A program made the position numbers and the translations under genes. From Hyperoodon ampullatus (lineage: Eukaryota; Chordata; Mammalia; Artiodactyla; Ziphiidae), in contig OX457071.1 of assembly GCA_949752795.1 (NCBI GenBank), positions 77,899,983 through 77,963,982 on the forward strand: a stretch of 64,000 nucleotides of DNA, in the 5' to 3' direction. The stretch's first letter is position 1; each line of letters begins with the position of its first letter. The notes below the pieces were generated by a model. It saw nothing but the letters and a program-made list of their open reading frames with translations, searched no databases and was not told the origin of the DNA. Positions 1 to 11,211 of the stretch are shown in pieces.

Positions 1-2329
1 CACATAGGCTGTTAGGCGTCACAGCACACTTCATTAGTTAGACAGCTTTTAGGAATGGAGATTGTTTCAACTGGGTCATGTTCATAGGCTATCTGAAGTG
101 CTGATATTTCACGTTACTTGATAGTTTTGTGAGATGAAGGGATGTGGGTAGGATGCTAGAGCTATGAGGGACCTTCAGAGGGAAAGGGAACTAGTGGGGA
201 CTAAAAGACTGGCAGGAGATCAAGTCACTGACTCAGGTATTACCACTTAGAAAAGCCACTTTTCTCAGCAGCGTGTTCCTAGCATAGTTGAGCACAGTGT
301 GCAAAGGACTAGGTTTAGTGCCAGCCAAATTGGGGTTCGCATCTCTGCTCTCTTATTACTTTGGCAAGTGCAAACTAAATAGGAGTCAATAAATGCAACT
401 TTATAAATGCACATCTTACTCAATTAAATACATTTTTATTATGCACATTTTATAAGTGAGTAAATTGTGTCTGTCTTCCCGATTGCTATGAAGATTGTAA
501 ATCGCCTAGCCCATAAGTTATGTGGGGCACACACACATATTGTTAATGGTGGCTGCAATTCTTATCTTTGTTTTGTTTCCTGATATTTCTTCCGCTTTAT
601 CTTTCAACACTTTCACTGAGTTTTCCATTTCTGCTAAGCTTTTCATTTCCAAAAGCTCTTTTTTATACTCGAAATATTAGTTTTATATGGTCTTTTGCTT
701 GTCATGTATCCGTCTAGAGTACTGATAGTTTGTGGCTTTTCATTTTCTGTTTTCTTTTTCCTGCCTTTTTTTCTTTCCTCTTTTTTTTTTTTTCTCTTTT
801 AACAACTATTTTTCTTATTAGAAGCGTTTTCCAGATAGTTCATAATTCTTGACAGGTCTACTCATGATTAAGAATTGGGAAATGGAGAATAGATTGGAAG
901 AGTGAATGGAACTTTCAGCTTGGAGCTTCACTGTAGGATGGTTCTTTTTTGGCCAGTTGATGGAGAATCTCTAAAGTCATTATTTTTAGGTCTTTCCTTT
1001 TTTCATGTTCCTAATTCCACAGAAAGGAGTGTTTCTGAGAAAGAAGTTTTCCAGGGAATAGTCTGCTGCTTGGAAGATAGAAGTCTGGATGCCAGCTTTC
1101 TGGAAATCAAGTGAGAGAGGGGGCATTTCATATGCATGCTATTGAAGCATTCACCAGTGCCTGGTGAACCTGAGTCAAGGACCTTATGTTCTATCCTCTC
1201 CAAAGAATAAAAGTCTAGAACTTGGGCCAGGGTGGGGAAAGACCTGTCATCACCAAAATGGAGGGAGGGAGGGAAGGGATTGGGGATTTCACATCCTCCT
1301 GTTTTAGCCACCTGCTCCCTAGTCCCGTGATATCTGGAGCTATAGGCTTTGAGCCTCGTGAAGATTCTGCAGTGTAAGTCAGGATATTTCTCAGCCTTTT
1401 TCCATCACTATTTTAGAGTTTGGCTATCTCAGGCAGAGTTGGTTAACTGCTTATCCACCTGCTCTTTAGCTTATCAAATTTTGTTCCTTTTGTTTCTTCT
1501 CTTTGTTTTTCCTTTCCTTGTCAGTAGGAACTTTACTGTTGTTATGGGGGTTTTAGAAGGGATTAAAGTTAGTTGTGTGTGATCAGTCTACAATCTTAAT
1601 CCCTACTACCAGGCTGTTGATTTCTAGATAGTAGTTTTGTATTTAGACACTTAAGTAATTTTCTTGCTGTTTGTCATAACTGTTTATTTGATTTTTCTTT
1701 TTTCCTGTTTCATTACATTTGTGAGTAAAACCTCCAGAATTATCATACATCTTTATTTCGTTTCTGATTTTAAATGGGAATGCTTGTAGTATATACTCAC
1801 TATCATGAAGCTGGCTTTGGAATTGATGTTATTTTTATGTAAATATATAAATATTTTAATATTAAGAAAGATCTGTGACAGTGTTAAGTCCAGAGGTGCT
1901 GTAGAACGTGTCCTAAAACTCATTAGTGTTCAACAAGTTTTTGTAGCATACAATCCTTTATCTTTTATAGAGCCACAGTAATATAGGTGTGCTTATAGGT
2001 GGCCAAAAAATGAACCTTTGAAGCAATAATTAAATAATTGAAAATACTTTCTTGGTGATTTTAACATTTGAAGACTCATGAGCAGGTTAGTTTACCGTTC
2101 TCATCACATACTAATCTTGTCATATTAATATCTCACCATTTCTATTTTAGCAGCTGTTTTTTTAACTGATTTGTTTTAATATGTAAGTTTTACTTAATTA
2201 TACACAAACGTAATTGAATATTGAATGGCTACTAAATTATTCAATTGGTTTTTTTTTAATAGAAGGTGATCTCAGGAAAATTCATGATACTCAGTTATAA
2301 CTTAAGAATTCAGCAGAAATTTTTGCAAC
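1..2329. other. Non-coding sequence upstream of, or in intron 1 of, ZMYM5
   Basis: AT-rich sequence with no convincing coding exon. Short open frames here have no recognisable domain and no flanking splice sites of note. A 14-nt T run lies near 781-794. The region is probably ZMYM5 intron 1 or 5' flank, because the first coding exon at 5242 begins with a splice acceptor, which implies a noncoding exon further upstream. I see no promoter-like CpG cluster here. Confidence 0.5.
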
Positions 2330-2435
2330 TTTAAAAAACCATATTTAAAAACTAACACTGAACTGCACACTTAAAAATGATTAAAATGGCATTTTATGTT
2401 GTATATATTTTACCATAATTTTTGAAAAAAAGATA
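2330..2435 (+). repeat. L1 3'-end relic
   Basis: The words GAACTGCACACTTAAAAATG and TTATGTTGTATATATTTTACC resemble the 3' UTR of older mammalian L1M elements. Only the tail is visible, ending in an A-rich stretch near 2425-2435. The family is assigned from memory of the consensus. Confidence 0.55.
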
Positions 2436-2660
2436 ATTGTAGCAACCTTTAGGAAATAAAAACTGCTATGAGATGTTACTAAAAGTAAACACAGTAGGGC
2501 AAACTACCCTTATTTGTGTCTTTATTTTAGTGTTAACTCTTGTCTTTACCCCTAATTAAATGCCTTCTTAACTTTGCAGGGTTGTTACCCACAACCTAGA
2601 GATAGTTTGTGTTTAAGAGTCTTGCTCGGGTTTCAGCCTAACTTTCTGTTCTTAGGACAA

Positions 2661-2781
2661 TTTTTTTTTTTTGGCTGCGCTGCGAGGCTTGTGGGATCTC
2701 AGTTTCCCGGCCAGGGATTGAACCGTGGGCCACAGCAATGAAAGCCTGGAATCCTAACCACTAGGCCACCGGGGAACACCC
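2661..2781 (-). repeat. CHR-type SINE, class H
   Basis: A poly-T leads into GGCTGCGCTGCGAGGCTTGTG, then the reversed head with GATTGAACCGTGGGCC (the pol III B-box region). It ends at the reversed promoter head GGGGAACACCC. It is moderately diverged and I saw no clear target-site duplication. Confidence 0.85.
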
Positions 2782-3811
2782 ATTAGATTCTGCACTTCTC
2801 TGTGTGAATTTTCCTTTGATTTTATATTAATTTTCATTGCATCAAAATGAAGATCAATTAAACATTAAATAGTTTCAGATGAATAAGATACCACAGGAAG
2901 ACTAGGTAAATATTTAAGATTAACTAGACACTTGTTGAAATCCTAAGGTGTAGGCAAAGTATTTGCCTGAATACCCTCTCAATGGAGAGGGATTTAACAT
3001 TTTTTGCACTCTGTAATATGTCCAGGCAGAGAGACTAGGGACTTGCAAGTTCACTTAATCACAATGAAAACCTCAGAGTCCTTTTTATCCCCATTTGCAG
3101 TTTATAGTTTAGGAAAGTAAAACTCAATGAAGTGAGGTAATTGCCTCAGTGTCTTAGCTAAACTATAACTTTTTCTCTTTTTAGATAATAATATAGAAAT
3201 GGTTAAAACTTTTTTGTAGTCTTATGTTTATGGAATTAAGAAAGTGTTTGATGGTTAAATTATATACACAATGACTTTTAATAGTGGTTAGGGTTGGGTT
3301 TTAATTTTTTTACAATCTGGAATTTGAAAATAGGTGAATACTTAATCTTTTATCAGAAATAGATGACTACAATGAGCTGAGCATAAAGAATGCTCTTTCT
3401 GTTATTTTCTTTGGGAAGATTAAAATAGGACCTAACAGCCACCAGAGGGAACTGTAGAGTCAGCTATAGCTCTTTTCCAGAAATTGTTCTTTTCTGTTCT
3501 AGGTTTATTCAAATACAGAAAGGACTGAGAGAATTCGTATATAACAGCTCTTACATTTCATAATTCAGTTTAGGCTGAATTATTGCCTCTTTTCTCTGAA
3601 AATCAACCACATAATAAGCTTACTGGATGAGTGTTAACCATGATCCTAAATTTTGTATTTCCTTTATAACCCTTTTAAACTGGTTCCTTAGATTTGTTAT
3701 TTCTTTATCTTTGAACTAGAGTTATTTGAATGTTGATTTTGTTTTAATGAATTCACTCATCTTAATAAAACAAGTAATTTTTTAAAAAATTGTATACAGT
3801 AATTGCATATA

Positions 3812-4070
3812 ATGTAGTGGCTATGAAATAGATTATAGAGTCAGATTTCTTGGATTTGAGTCCTGACTCTACCCTTTCCAGCAGTGGAGACTTGGGCGGG
3901 CCAGGCGGATTACTTATCTTCTTATCTTCTGAGTCTTAGTTTCCTGATGGGTAAAATTGGAAAAAGAATAGTTCCTGCCTCACCTTTATAAGCATTTACT
4001 GAATTGCTATGTTTAACGGCATAGCACCTATTAAGAATAAACATTACCGATTGTATGACTGTAAGTACTA
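3812..4070 (+). repeat. MIR SINE relic
   Basis: The order of words (GTGGCTATGAAATAGATTATAGAG, TTTGAGTCCTGACTC, AGTTTCCTGATGGGTAAAA, then CATTTACTGAATTGC) follows the MIR consensus from tRNA-like head to core to tail. It is old and strongly diverged. Confidence 0.6.
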
Positions 4071-4305
4071 TCACTTAAAATTAGTTGGGAAAATTTTAGA
4101 ATAGAATGTTACTTAGCATATTTCAATATAAGATGTTTAAAATTGAATGATGACTGCTGTATGAGCGACTTTTCTTTATTATTCAACACCCATACAGATC
4201 CTACCTCCTTCACTGTCTTGAGCTTCTAAGAAAATTGAAGCCAGCATGTATAAACTTACCTCGGCTTTCCATCTATTATTTCTGCATACTTATATACATT
4301 CTAAT

Positions 4306-4515
4306 TACAACTGGACAAAACCTTGAACAGCATGGGTTTGGACTGCACGGATCCACTTATACATAGATTTTTTTCAGTAAATACTATAGTACTGCACGAT
4401 CCAGGGTTGGTTGAATCTGCGGATATGGAACCTTGGATTCGGAGGGCTAACTGTGGGACTTGAGCATCCATGGATATCCTGGGACCAGTCCCCCCGTGGA
4501 TACCAAGGGACAGCC
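4306..4515 (+). repeat. Tc1/mariner (Tigger-like) DNA transposon relic
   Basis: Blocks such as CTTGAACAGCATGGGTTTGG, GGTTGGTTGAATCTGCGGAT, GGACTTGAGCATCCATGGAT and GTGGATACCAAGGGACAGCC resemble nonautonomous Tigger elements of the MER2/MER8 kind. The exact subfamily cannot be set by eye. No transposase frame remains. Confidence 0.6.
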
Positions 4516-4744
4516 ATATACTTACCTTTTCCCCTCTCACTTCTGAGATAAAGGTGACTTTTGTTCATGATCAGTTTCACTACCAGCTGTGCACGCATCC
4601 TCCTCTTCCTCTTATCTGCTTTCAGAGCTGTGCTTCATTGGTTGGTCACTTCTCCAGATTCTTCCAACTATGTCTCTGCTGGATCCTTTCGTTTGTCATT
4701 CTCTAGTGCATAGTAGGTACACAGAGGTGTTTGCTGAATAAAAC

Positions 4745-4905
4745 AAAGTGGCTAAGAATTTGGAGCCTAGAGTTAGAGCCCTGAGTTTGAGTCCTATTTG
4801 GCCTTACCCAGATTCGTTTCCTGATCTGTAAAATGAATTAAATTATATGTACATCATGGGTTTTTCAGAATTTTGTATAAAAAACCTATAGCATAGTGTC
4901 TGGTG
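4745..4905 (+). repeat. MIR SINE relic
   Basis: The series GGAGCCTAGAGTTAGAGCCC, TTTGAGTCCTATTTGGCC and GTTTCCTGATCTGTAAAATG follows the MIR order. It ends in an A/T-rich stretch before ZMYM5 exon 1. Confidence 0.55.
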
Positions 4906-5259
4906 ATTCCTCAACAAGGACAAAAAACAAAAAGATTCAGAAAGGTTTAATGTTGGAAGCAGAGAATTTGAAAAACAATGACAGAAGACCCTAGGGAAAT
5001 AGAGTTTGGACAATATCATAGTCATTTTAGTAGATAAAAGTATATTTAGTATAATGATTGTATTTGGACCGTGAGTTATTGGTAATTGATGGAATTATTT
5101 TGAACAGTTTTCTGTTTCAAGGAAGGACTTAGATAAAATCACATAAAATAATATAAAATTTCACTTGTGCTATTGAATTGCAATAGAATGCAATGATCAT
5201 AGTATACTAGAACTTTTTTTTCTTTTCTCTCTCTGTTATAGGTTCTTTGGCATAGGTAA

Positions 5260-5289
5260 ATGTTCAGCGGGAGGATTAGACTTGACTGA
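5260..5289 (+). promoter_or_regulatory. Possible nine-codon uORF upstream of the ZMYM5 start
   Basis: ATG at 5260-5262 is out of frame with ZMYM5 and reaches TGA at 5287-5289. The base at -3 is T, so it should be a weak start and allow leaky scanning to the ATG at 5321. It matters only because the ancestral start eight bases upstream is gone. Its use is inference. Confidence 0.35.
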
Positions 5290-5320
5290 ACAGACTCCTG
5301 TTTTATTAGGGAGTAAAGCC

Positions 5321-5731
5321 ATGGCAGCTAGTTTCATGGACGTAGCATTTGGTGACCCAGCTAGTCCTTTAGTTAATAGATCTAGAAACTCGTCAGCGGA
5401 GGATGATGATGATGATGTTGTATTTGTTGAATCTATACAACCTCCTTCAAGTTCTGCTCCAGTAATAGCCGATCAAAGAAATTTTATATTTGCTGCATCA
5501 AGAAATGAAAAGCTACAAGGAAATTATTCCATAATTCTTCCTTCCTCAAGAAGTTTGGCTTCTCAGAAGGGAAGTATAAGTGAGACAATTGTCATTGATG
5601 ATGAAGAGGACATGGAAACAAATGGAAAGGAAAAGACAATTTCTTCTAGTTTTATTGAATGGGCACTTCCAGGAAGTAAAAACAGAACCAAAGATTTGGA
5701 TTTCTCCACTTCCAGTCTTTCAAGAAGTAAG
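5321..5731 (+). CDS. ZMYM5: ZMYM5 coding exon 1 (N-terminal acidic/SIM region)
   Basis: The exon opens after a strong pyrimidine tract and AG at 5240-5241. It encodes residues 1-137 and ends AAG|GTAAAT at 5731/5732, phase 0. Human ZMYM5 begins at a codon that here reads ATA (5252-5254), although the downstream residues remain homologous. The first in-frame ATG is at 5321, with G at -3 and +4 (a good Kozak context), so I chose that start. A weak out-of-frame ATG at 5260 opens a nine-codon uORF ending at 5289. Residues 27-36 are an acidic run followed by VVFV, and residues 88-97 read [10 protein letters not shown]. Both look like SUMO-interaction motifs, as in ZMYM2. Codon-level similarity to ZMYM2/ZMYM5 is clear across the exon. 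Confidence 0.88.
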
Positions 5732-5969
5732 GTAAATGCTGGAATGGGTAATGGTGTTATCACTACAGAATCGACTCTGAAATTCATATTACTAATGTTA
5801 CAACCTTAGAAACAGGTATTAAGCTCTGAATGATGGGCGAGATATGAACTTAATGATTACAAATATAACATCACTATAGAATACCAGCTTGGGAGATGTC
5901 GCTAACGGACTGCAGTCCAGTAACTTTGGTGTTAATATGCAAACATACACCCCGTCTTTAACTTCACAG
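5732..5969 (+). pseudogene. Decayed ZMYM2-like coding sequence now serving as ZMYM5 intron
   Basis: Between the GTAAAT donor and the TTCACAG acceptor the sequence still translates piecewise into ZMYM2-like peptide: VNAGMGNG directly after the exon, then after a one-base shift [14 protein letters not shown], then in a third segment NDGRDMNLMITNITSL, a TAG stop (5877-5879), and [17 protein letters not shown] continuing without a gap into exon 2. A frameshift, a deletion and a stop make it unusable as coding. The spliced human ZMYM5 protein, as I recall it, skips the same block. In ZMYM2 it is ordinary coding exon. The simplest reading is that an exon's interior became an intron after duplication. 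Confidence 0.8.
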
Positions 5970-6063
5970 ACCAAGACTGCAGTAGGACCTTTTAATCCTG
6001 GTAGAATGAATGTGGCAGGAGGCGTATTTCAGAACAGAGGATTTACAGTTCATCATAGTCCTG
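5970..6063 (+). CDS. ZMYM5: ZMYM5 coding exon 2
   Basis: This 94-nt exon lies between TTCACAG and GGTAAGC, enters at phase 0 and leaves at phase 1. It encodes a [22 protein letters not shown] linker (residues 138-168) that matches the ZMYM2/ZMYM5 region before the first MYM finger. It is the right-hand remnant of what is one continuous exon segment in ZMYM2. The split codon is completed at 16644 to give Asp169. Confidence 0.85.
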
Positions 6064-6384
6064 GTAAGCAGTAAGTGATACTAAATATTTTCTTTCCACC
6101 CTAAGTAAATAAACTTTAGGCTGTTACTTTTAGTACCTATATCTATTTTATTCTATATGTGAAATATTTTTTGTTAACTTTCGTATTAAAATAGAATTTT
6201 TTGCTAAATAAAACTGTGCAGTCTACTCTGTTTTACCCAATGTGATTTATATATGAAGTGTTTTAATTGAAAACTCCCATAACTACTACCTCCATCTTTG
6301 TTTACTAGCATCTTTATTTTAATGTAAAAGTCATAGAATAAAAAGATGGATAGTGAACTAAAGGATTAAAGTAATATTACATAA

Positions 6385-6440
6385 CAATTAAATTAAATTA
6401 AATTAAATTTTTATTTAATTAAAATTTATTTAATTTTAAC
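6385..6440. repeat. AT-rich pentanucleotide repeat (TTAAA)n
   Basis: Several AAATT/TTAAA units in a row, then partly inverted, produce a near-palindromic AT tract. It is simple-sequence DNA in ZMYM5 intron 2. Confidence 0.7.
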
Positions 6441-6570
6441 CTGACCTTTCAATTTTTGCTTTTCAAGTGTTTACTTTTAGACTGCTTGTCTCTGATTTTT
6501 GGTTTTAAATGAGCATTTTATTAGTTGCTTCATTTTAAATTTGGAAAACTTTCTTACCTTTAAATCAGAG

Positions 6571-6696
6571 ACTTGTTTTTTTCCCCTATTTTTTGGCCAC
6601 ACCATGTGGCATGCAGGATCTTAGTTCCCTGACCAGGGATTGAACCCCTGCAGTGCAAGCACTGAGTCTTAACCACTGGACTGCCAGGAAAGTCCC
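6571..6696 (-). repeat. CHR-type SINE, class H
   Basis: A T-rich start leads into TTTTTGGCCACACCATGTGG, then GATTGAACCCCTGCAGTGC, and ends GGAAAGTCCC. AAATCAGA occurs on both sides as a probable target-site duplication. Confidence 0.88.
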
Positions 6697-7239
6697 AAAT
6701 CAGATACCTGTATTTTAAAGACTCTTATGAGGCCAGTTGTGTTCTGGTAAAATATAATGAAAGTTATTTAAAATTTAGCAAATCTTTTTTGCGGATTTTT
6801 CATGACTTAGTGTGCTGTTTGTTTTCTCTTTTCTTTGTTGTTGTTTTTGTTTGTGTTTGTTTTGGGTCATTTTAGTGCTTTTAGCTATTGACCAACTTAG
6901 AATTTCAGGAAAGGACTGGAAAGTAATTAGAGCTAAGAACCGAATCACTTGTTGTTTTAATGGAATGCTAGTATTATTTTTTCTTAAAAATTTTTTAAAA
7001 ATAATCTTTTTCTCTGGTTATGAGAATATTACAGAACATTTGAAGGAAATCATAGTTAGAAATAAGAAAATAGTATCTGTCACCTACCTCACTAAGTAGA
7101 AGTGACTGACAACTTAAAATTTTGGTTCGTTTGCTTTCAGTCTTTTGCCTCTGTGGTTCTAAAAATAGAATTTAGAGCATATTGTATTTAGTTTTGTGTT
7201 CTCTTGATTTATTTAATCTAAATTTTAGTATGTTATGTC

Positions 7240-7450
7240 TTTTTTTTTTTTTTTTTTGCGGTATGCTGGCCTCTCACTGTTGCGGCCTCTCTTGTTGCGG
7301 AGCACAGGCTCCAGACGCGCAGGCTCAGCGGCCATGGCTTACGGGCCCAGCCGCTCCGCGGCATGTGGGATCTTCCCGGACCAGGGCACGAACCTGTGTC
7401 CCCTGCATCAGCAGGCGTACTCTCAACCACTGCACCACCAGGAAAGCCCC
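7240..7450 (-). repeat. CHR-type SINE, class S
   Basis: A 17-nt poly-T is followed by GCGGTATGCTGGCCTCTCAC and the reversed class S body, ending GGAAAGCCCC. The target-site duplication TGTTATGTC is at 7231-7239 and 7451-7459. Confidence 0.93.
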
Positions 7451-7841
7451 TGTTATGTCATTTTAAAAGTAGAAGTTTCAGTGGCTATAAAATATTCCTT
7501 TGTCTGAGGTATTTATTCCTCTACTTTTTAAGCATTTATATGGCTTTTCATTTTTTACTATTGAAACTGTACACACTAAATGTCTTTGTTTATATTGTTT
7601 ATTATTTCTATAGGACAGTTGTTCTCAAACTTTTTGGTTTCAGTTTTACTCTTGGAAGTGATTGAGGATCCCAAAGTTTTTTGTTTTTTAAATCTGTTAT
7701 CATATTAGAAATTAAAACTTAAATTTAAAAGGTATTTATTCATTTAACAATAATTATGTGACATATATTTAATGAAAGATAACTACTTTCACTAAAGAAA
7801 TTTAGTGAAAAGTGACGTATTACAGTTACACAAATCTTTTT

Positions 7842-8147
7842 TTTTTAAAGCATTTTATTATTTTTTTTAAATTTTATTTATTTTTGGCTGTGTTGGGTCT
7901 TTGTTTCTGTGCGAGGGCTTTCTCTAGTTGCATTGAGCGGGGGCCGCTCTTCATCGCGGTGCACGGGCCTCTCACTATCGTGGCCTCTTTTGTTGCGGAG
8001 CACAGGCTCCAGACACGTAGGCTCAGTAGTTGTGGCTCACTGGCCTAGTTGCTCCGTGGCATGTGAGATCTTCCCAGACCAGGGCTCGAATCTGTGTCCC
8101 CTGCATTAGCAGGCAGATTATCAACCACTGCGCCACCAGGGAAGCCC
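7842..8147 (-). repeat. CHR-type SINE, class L
   Basis: AAATTTTATTTATTTTTGGC starts the reversed class L body, which ends CACCAGGGAAGCCCC. The duplication CACAAATCTTTTT lies at both ends (about 7829-7841 and 8148-8160). Confidence 0.92.
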
Positions 8148-8929
8148 CACAAATCTTTTTGAAGTCTGGCTTAATAGAAGACAGCAAGGTATATCTAGCT
8201 CCTCAAATCTATTTCTACATTGAATGTGTTGCAATATCTTCTTTAGTTTGAAGTATAAGAAGAAAATCTGGCCTCACGTACATATGTGGCTGTAGAATGG
8301 AGCAATATTTTAGTAGCCTTTTTAGTTAATTATGGATAGTTTTTTCCTTTTCCTTTTGACACAGCACCAAAACTTGATAAGTGGTAGTTTCTTAAAAGTT
8401 CTTACAGTGTGGAATCTGAAACTATATAATGAACTTTTCATACTTTATTACATTAAAGTTCATTTATCTTTGAATGAATTTTACCTTTGTATGATTTGGT
8501 AACATTGTGCTTTGGTTATTTGGAAAGTGTTGATTCACTGAGTTACCTAGGTCTTCTAAATGTTGACACCTTAGAAAGCTGTCACGCTAGCAGTGGTGGA
8601 TGCAGGTTTTCAAAGATTCTGATTTTCATTCGAAAGCTCAAATTTTCTCATTGGCAACAAATACTGTTATTTTTTTGAAGTGAAAGGCTTATTTTAAGAA
8701 AATGTCAATAACCAGTTTGTTTTGTCATTCCTTTAAGGCTAGTTCAGCTTGCAATGCAACAATTTTACAAGTGCTTTTCCACTCTTTCTCATTGTTCTTT
8801 GGTATGAAACAGAAGTGGCTTCTGGATGCTTCCCTGTTCATCATACAGAGTATTAAGATGTAGTCAGAGGCTGAAATTTAGTAAAATTAATACTAATTTT
8901 TACCTTTTCACTAAGGACTTCTGTTGCAT

Positions 8930-9500
8930 AATAAATAATTTCACTGGCCTTTGTCCCTGGTTCTTGGGAGAGAGAATAAATCCTTGAAATTTACCAGATT
9001 CCTAATAACTAATGATTAAGGCTGAGGGTCACCAGAAAGACCAACTCTGTGATTTGAGTGTTGGGCCTTTGAGCCAGCCCAGCCTCCATGGAGGAGAGAG
9101 AGGCTGGAGATTGAGTCCAGTCACACGCAGTGAATAATCCCACCAGTCACACCCACATGATGAAACTCAGTAAAAACTCATCTGTGCCAGGTGGGTGACG
9201 CTACACGCTTCCTCAGAGAGAGGGCACAGAAGCTCTGGCATTGGGACCCTTCCTCACCCCGTATGTCTCTTCATTTGGCTGGTCCTGATTTGTATCCTTT
9301 AAATAAAACTGATCATAAGTATAGAGCTTTCTTTAGTTCTCTGAATCATTGTAGCAAATTATCAAATCTGAAGGGGCCTTAGGAAGCTCCCAGATTTACA
9401 GCCAGTTGGCCAGAAGTCCAGGTGGCATGTAAAGTGAGGGCAGTCTTGTTGTGGACTGTGCCTTCAAAATGGGGGCTGGTGCTGACTCCAGGTAGTTAGC
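8930..9500 (+). repeat. Probable ancient LTR-type repeat
   Basis: A G+C-richer block contains TTTAAATAAAACTGATC and then AGTTCTCTGAATCATTGTAGC, resembling the R/U5 region of old ERVL-type solitary LTRs, including a polyadenylation-like AATAAA. Ends and family cannot be fixed by eye. It has no internal coding sequence. Confidence 0.4.
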
Positions 9501-9739
9501 ATCAGGATTGTGTTGACCAGTTGTTGTTGGAAGAACAATAGGAAGTACAGGTGCTACTTTTTCTTTCTTTTGTGCAAGTGCCTGATAGTGAAGAAAATTT
9601 TACTAGTACAGTTTGGTTCCACTGCCAGCAGTTTTACCCATCATTGCTTCTGCACCATTAGTGCAGATGCCAACACGATGAAAAAGGCAAATAATCTTAG
9701 TTTTATTATGGACATAGTTTGGCCTGGCAGATCCCCTTT

Positions 9740-9980
9740 TATTTTTTATGTAATGTTGAATAGAAGTGATCAGAGTATAAAGTCTTGTCTTGTTCTTTTT
9801 TTTTGTTGGCCATGCCTCGCAGCTTGCAAGATCTTAGTTCCCTAACCAGGGGTTGAACCCCAGGCACTCAGCAGTGAAAGTGCCTTCTGTTGTCTTGTTC
9901 TTGACCTGGGGTGGAGGGGAAGCATTTGACATTTCATCATTTAGCGTATTCGCTTATGTCAAATATAATAAGCTTTTTAT
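9740..9980 (-). repeat. L1 ORF2 relic (antisense), split by a SINE
   Basis: TAATGTTGAATAGAAGTGATCAGAG before the SINE and TTGACCTGGGGTGGAGGGG after it resemble the antisense of the L1 reverse-transcriptase region near its active-site motif. The copy is strongly decayed. Confidence 0.45.
9796..9885 (-). repeat. CHR-type SINE, class H, truncated
   Basis: T8 then GTTGGCCATGCCTCGCAGC and AGGGGTTGAACCCCAGGC. The promoter head is missing. TGTCTTGTTCTT is present on both sides, so the truncation existed at insertion. Confidence 0.75.
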
Positions 9981-10514
9981 GTTCATAATTTAATAGCTTG
10001 TGTCTAGTCTTTGCAGTTATAAACAGGTTTCTCATGAATATCTCTTAAGTTTGTCACACATATTTTCTAGTGAAAAGTTCCTGTAGGTGAAATTGCCAAG
10101 TCAAATGTCAACATATTTTTAAAACTTTTCATGGTTAATACAGAATGGTCCTCACCAAAAAATTATGGTTTTTTTTTTGTTGTTATAATATTGTAAGCTC
10201 TCCTCAGGGATAGGAGTATTATTAATGTTTGCTAAACTGATCATTTAGAGGTGATATCCTCTTAATGATCACTGAACTTTTAAAAATACTTTTGTAGACT
10301 TTTTATGAATTTGTTCATTCATGTTTGTCATCTACTTATTACTTTGTACATCTTTTGTTTATTGATTGAGTGAAACCTGAAAAATAATATAAAAAACTTG
10401 TGACTTCTATATTGAATGATGTGTTAAGCTTAAAAGCGGTTGAAGATGATGTTGAAGACTTGAAATAATGTCCATTGAAAATCATTCTTTTGGATCTCTG
10501 TTTCTTTCACTCTT

Positions 10515-10548
10515 CTTTTTAAAATTTTTTATTGCAGTGTAATTGATT
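10515..10548 (-). repeat. Ultra-short (34-bp) L1 3'-end insertion
   Basis: The 34 bases between two perfect copies of TGTTTCTTTCACTCTT (10499-10514 and 10549-10564) read, on the minus strand, as the L1 3' terminus with CAATAAAAAATTTTAAAAAG. The 16-bp duplication indicates target-primed integration of only the tail. Confidence 0.75.
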
Positions 10549-11211
10549 TGTTTCTTTCACTCTTATTTTTTGTTGTGTAATTATTTCCTAAATTTTACAT
10601 GTATATTTTTGCAAGCATGAATTACATCTTATGTACGTATAAGCTCTTAAGTGAAGTTAAAACCAGAAGGCTTGCCATGTATTTCCTTTATGTTTCAGCC
10701 TTGACCGTTTTTCACCTTCTGGAGTAAATTGAAGTTGTGTATTGAATGGTGAAGTGGATCAATAACATGCTTTTCAATTTAAAAGCATAGCACATAGACT
10801 TGATACTTAACTGTAAAAAAACATACTGTAGTTAGATGCTATACTGTTACTCCACTCAAATTGTGGACATAATTGAGACTAACAAAAGTTGTTTGAAAGT
10901 AGTTTTGACTACTCTTGGATGTATTTTTATTCTTGTCATCCCTTTATCTCATTAATTCAAAACTGTATTTTATATTACAGTGATAATTTTCTCATGCCAT
11001 GAAGTATCAGTGATTTTAAAAAGTAACAGACAAGAAGCATTAAAGGACTCCCCTGACATTCATTCATATATATGAAGACGTTCTTAACTACATTTAAACT
11101 ATTTTGTTTGTGCTGTGGCAATGAATTTCTGTTATCTATGAAGTATGGATGAATTTACAGTGTTCCTGGGTTCTCTAAAGTTCTGTTTCGGGGGGAAAAA
11201 GTTACAGAACT

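Noticed and set aside
5563..5787. Minus-strand open frame across ZMYM5 exon 1
   Set aside because: Antisense shadow of a coding exon whose plus-strand translation matches the ZMYM family.
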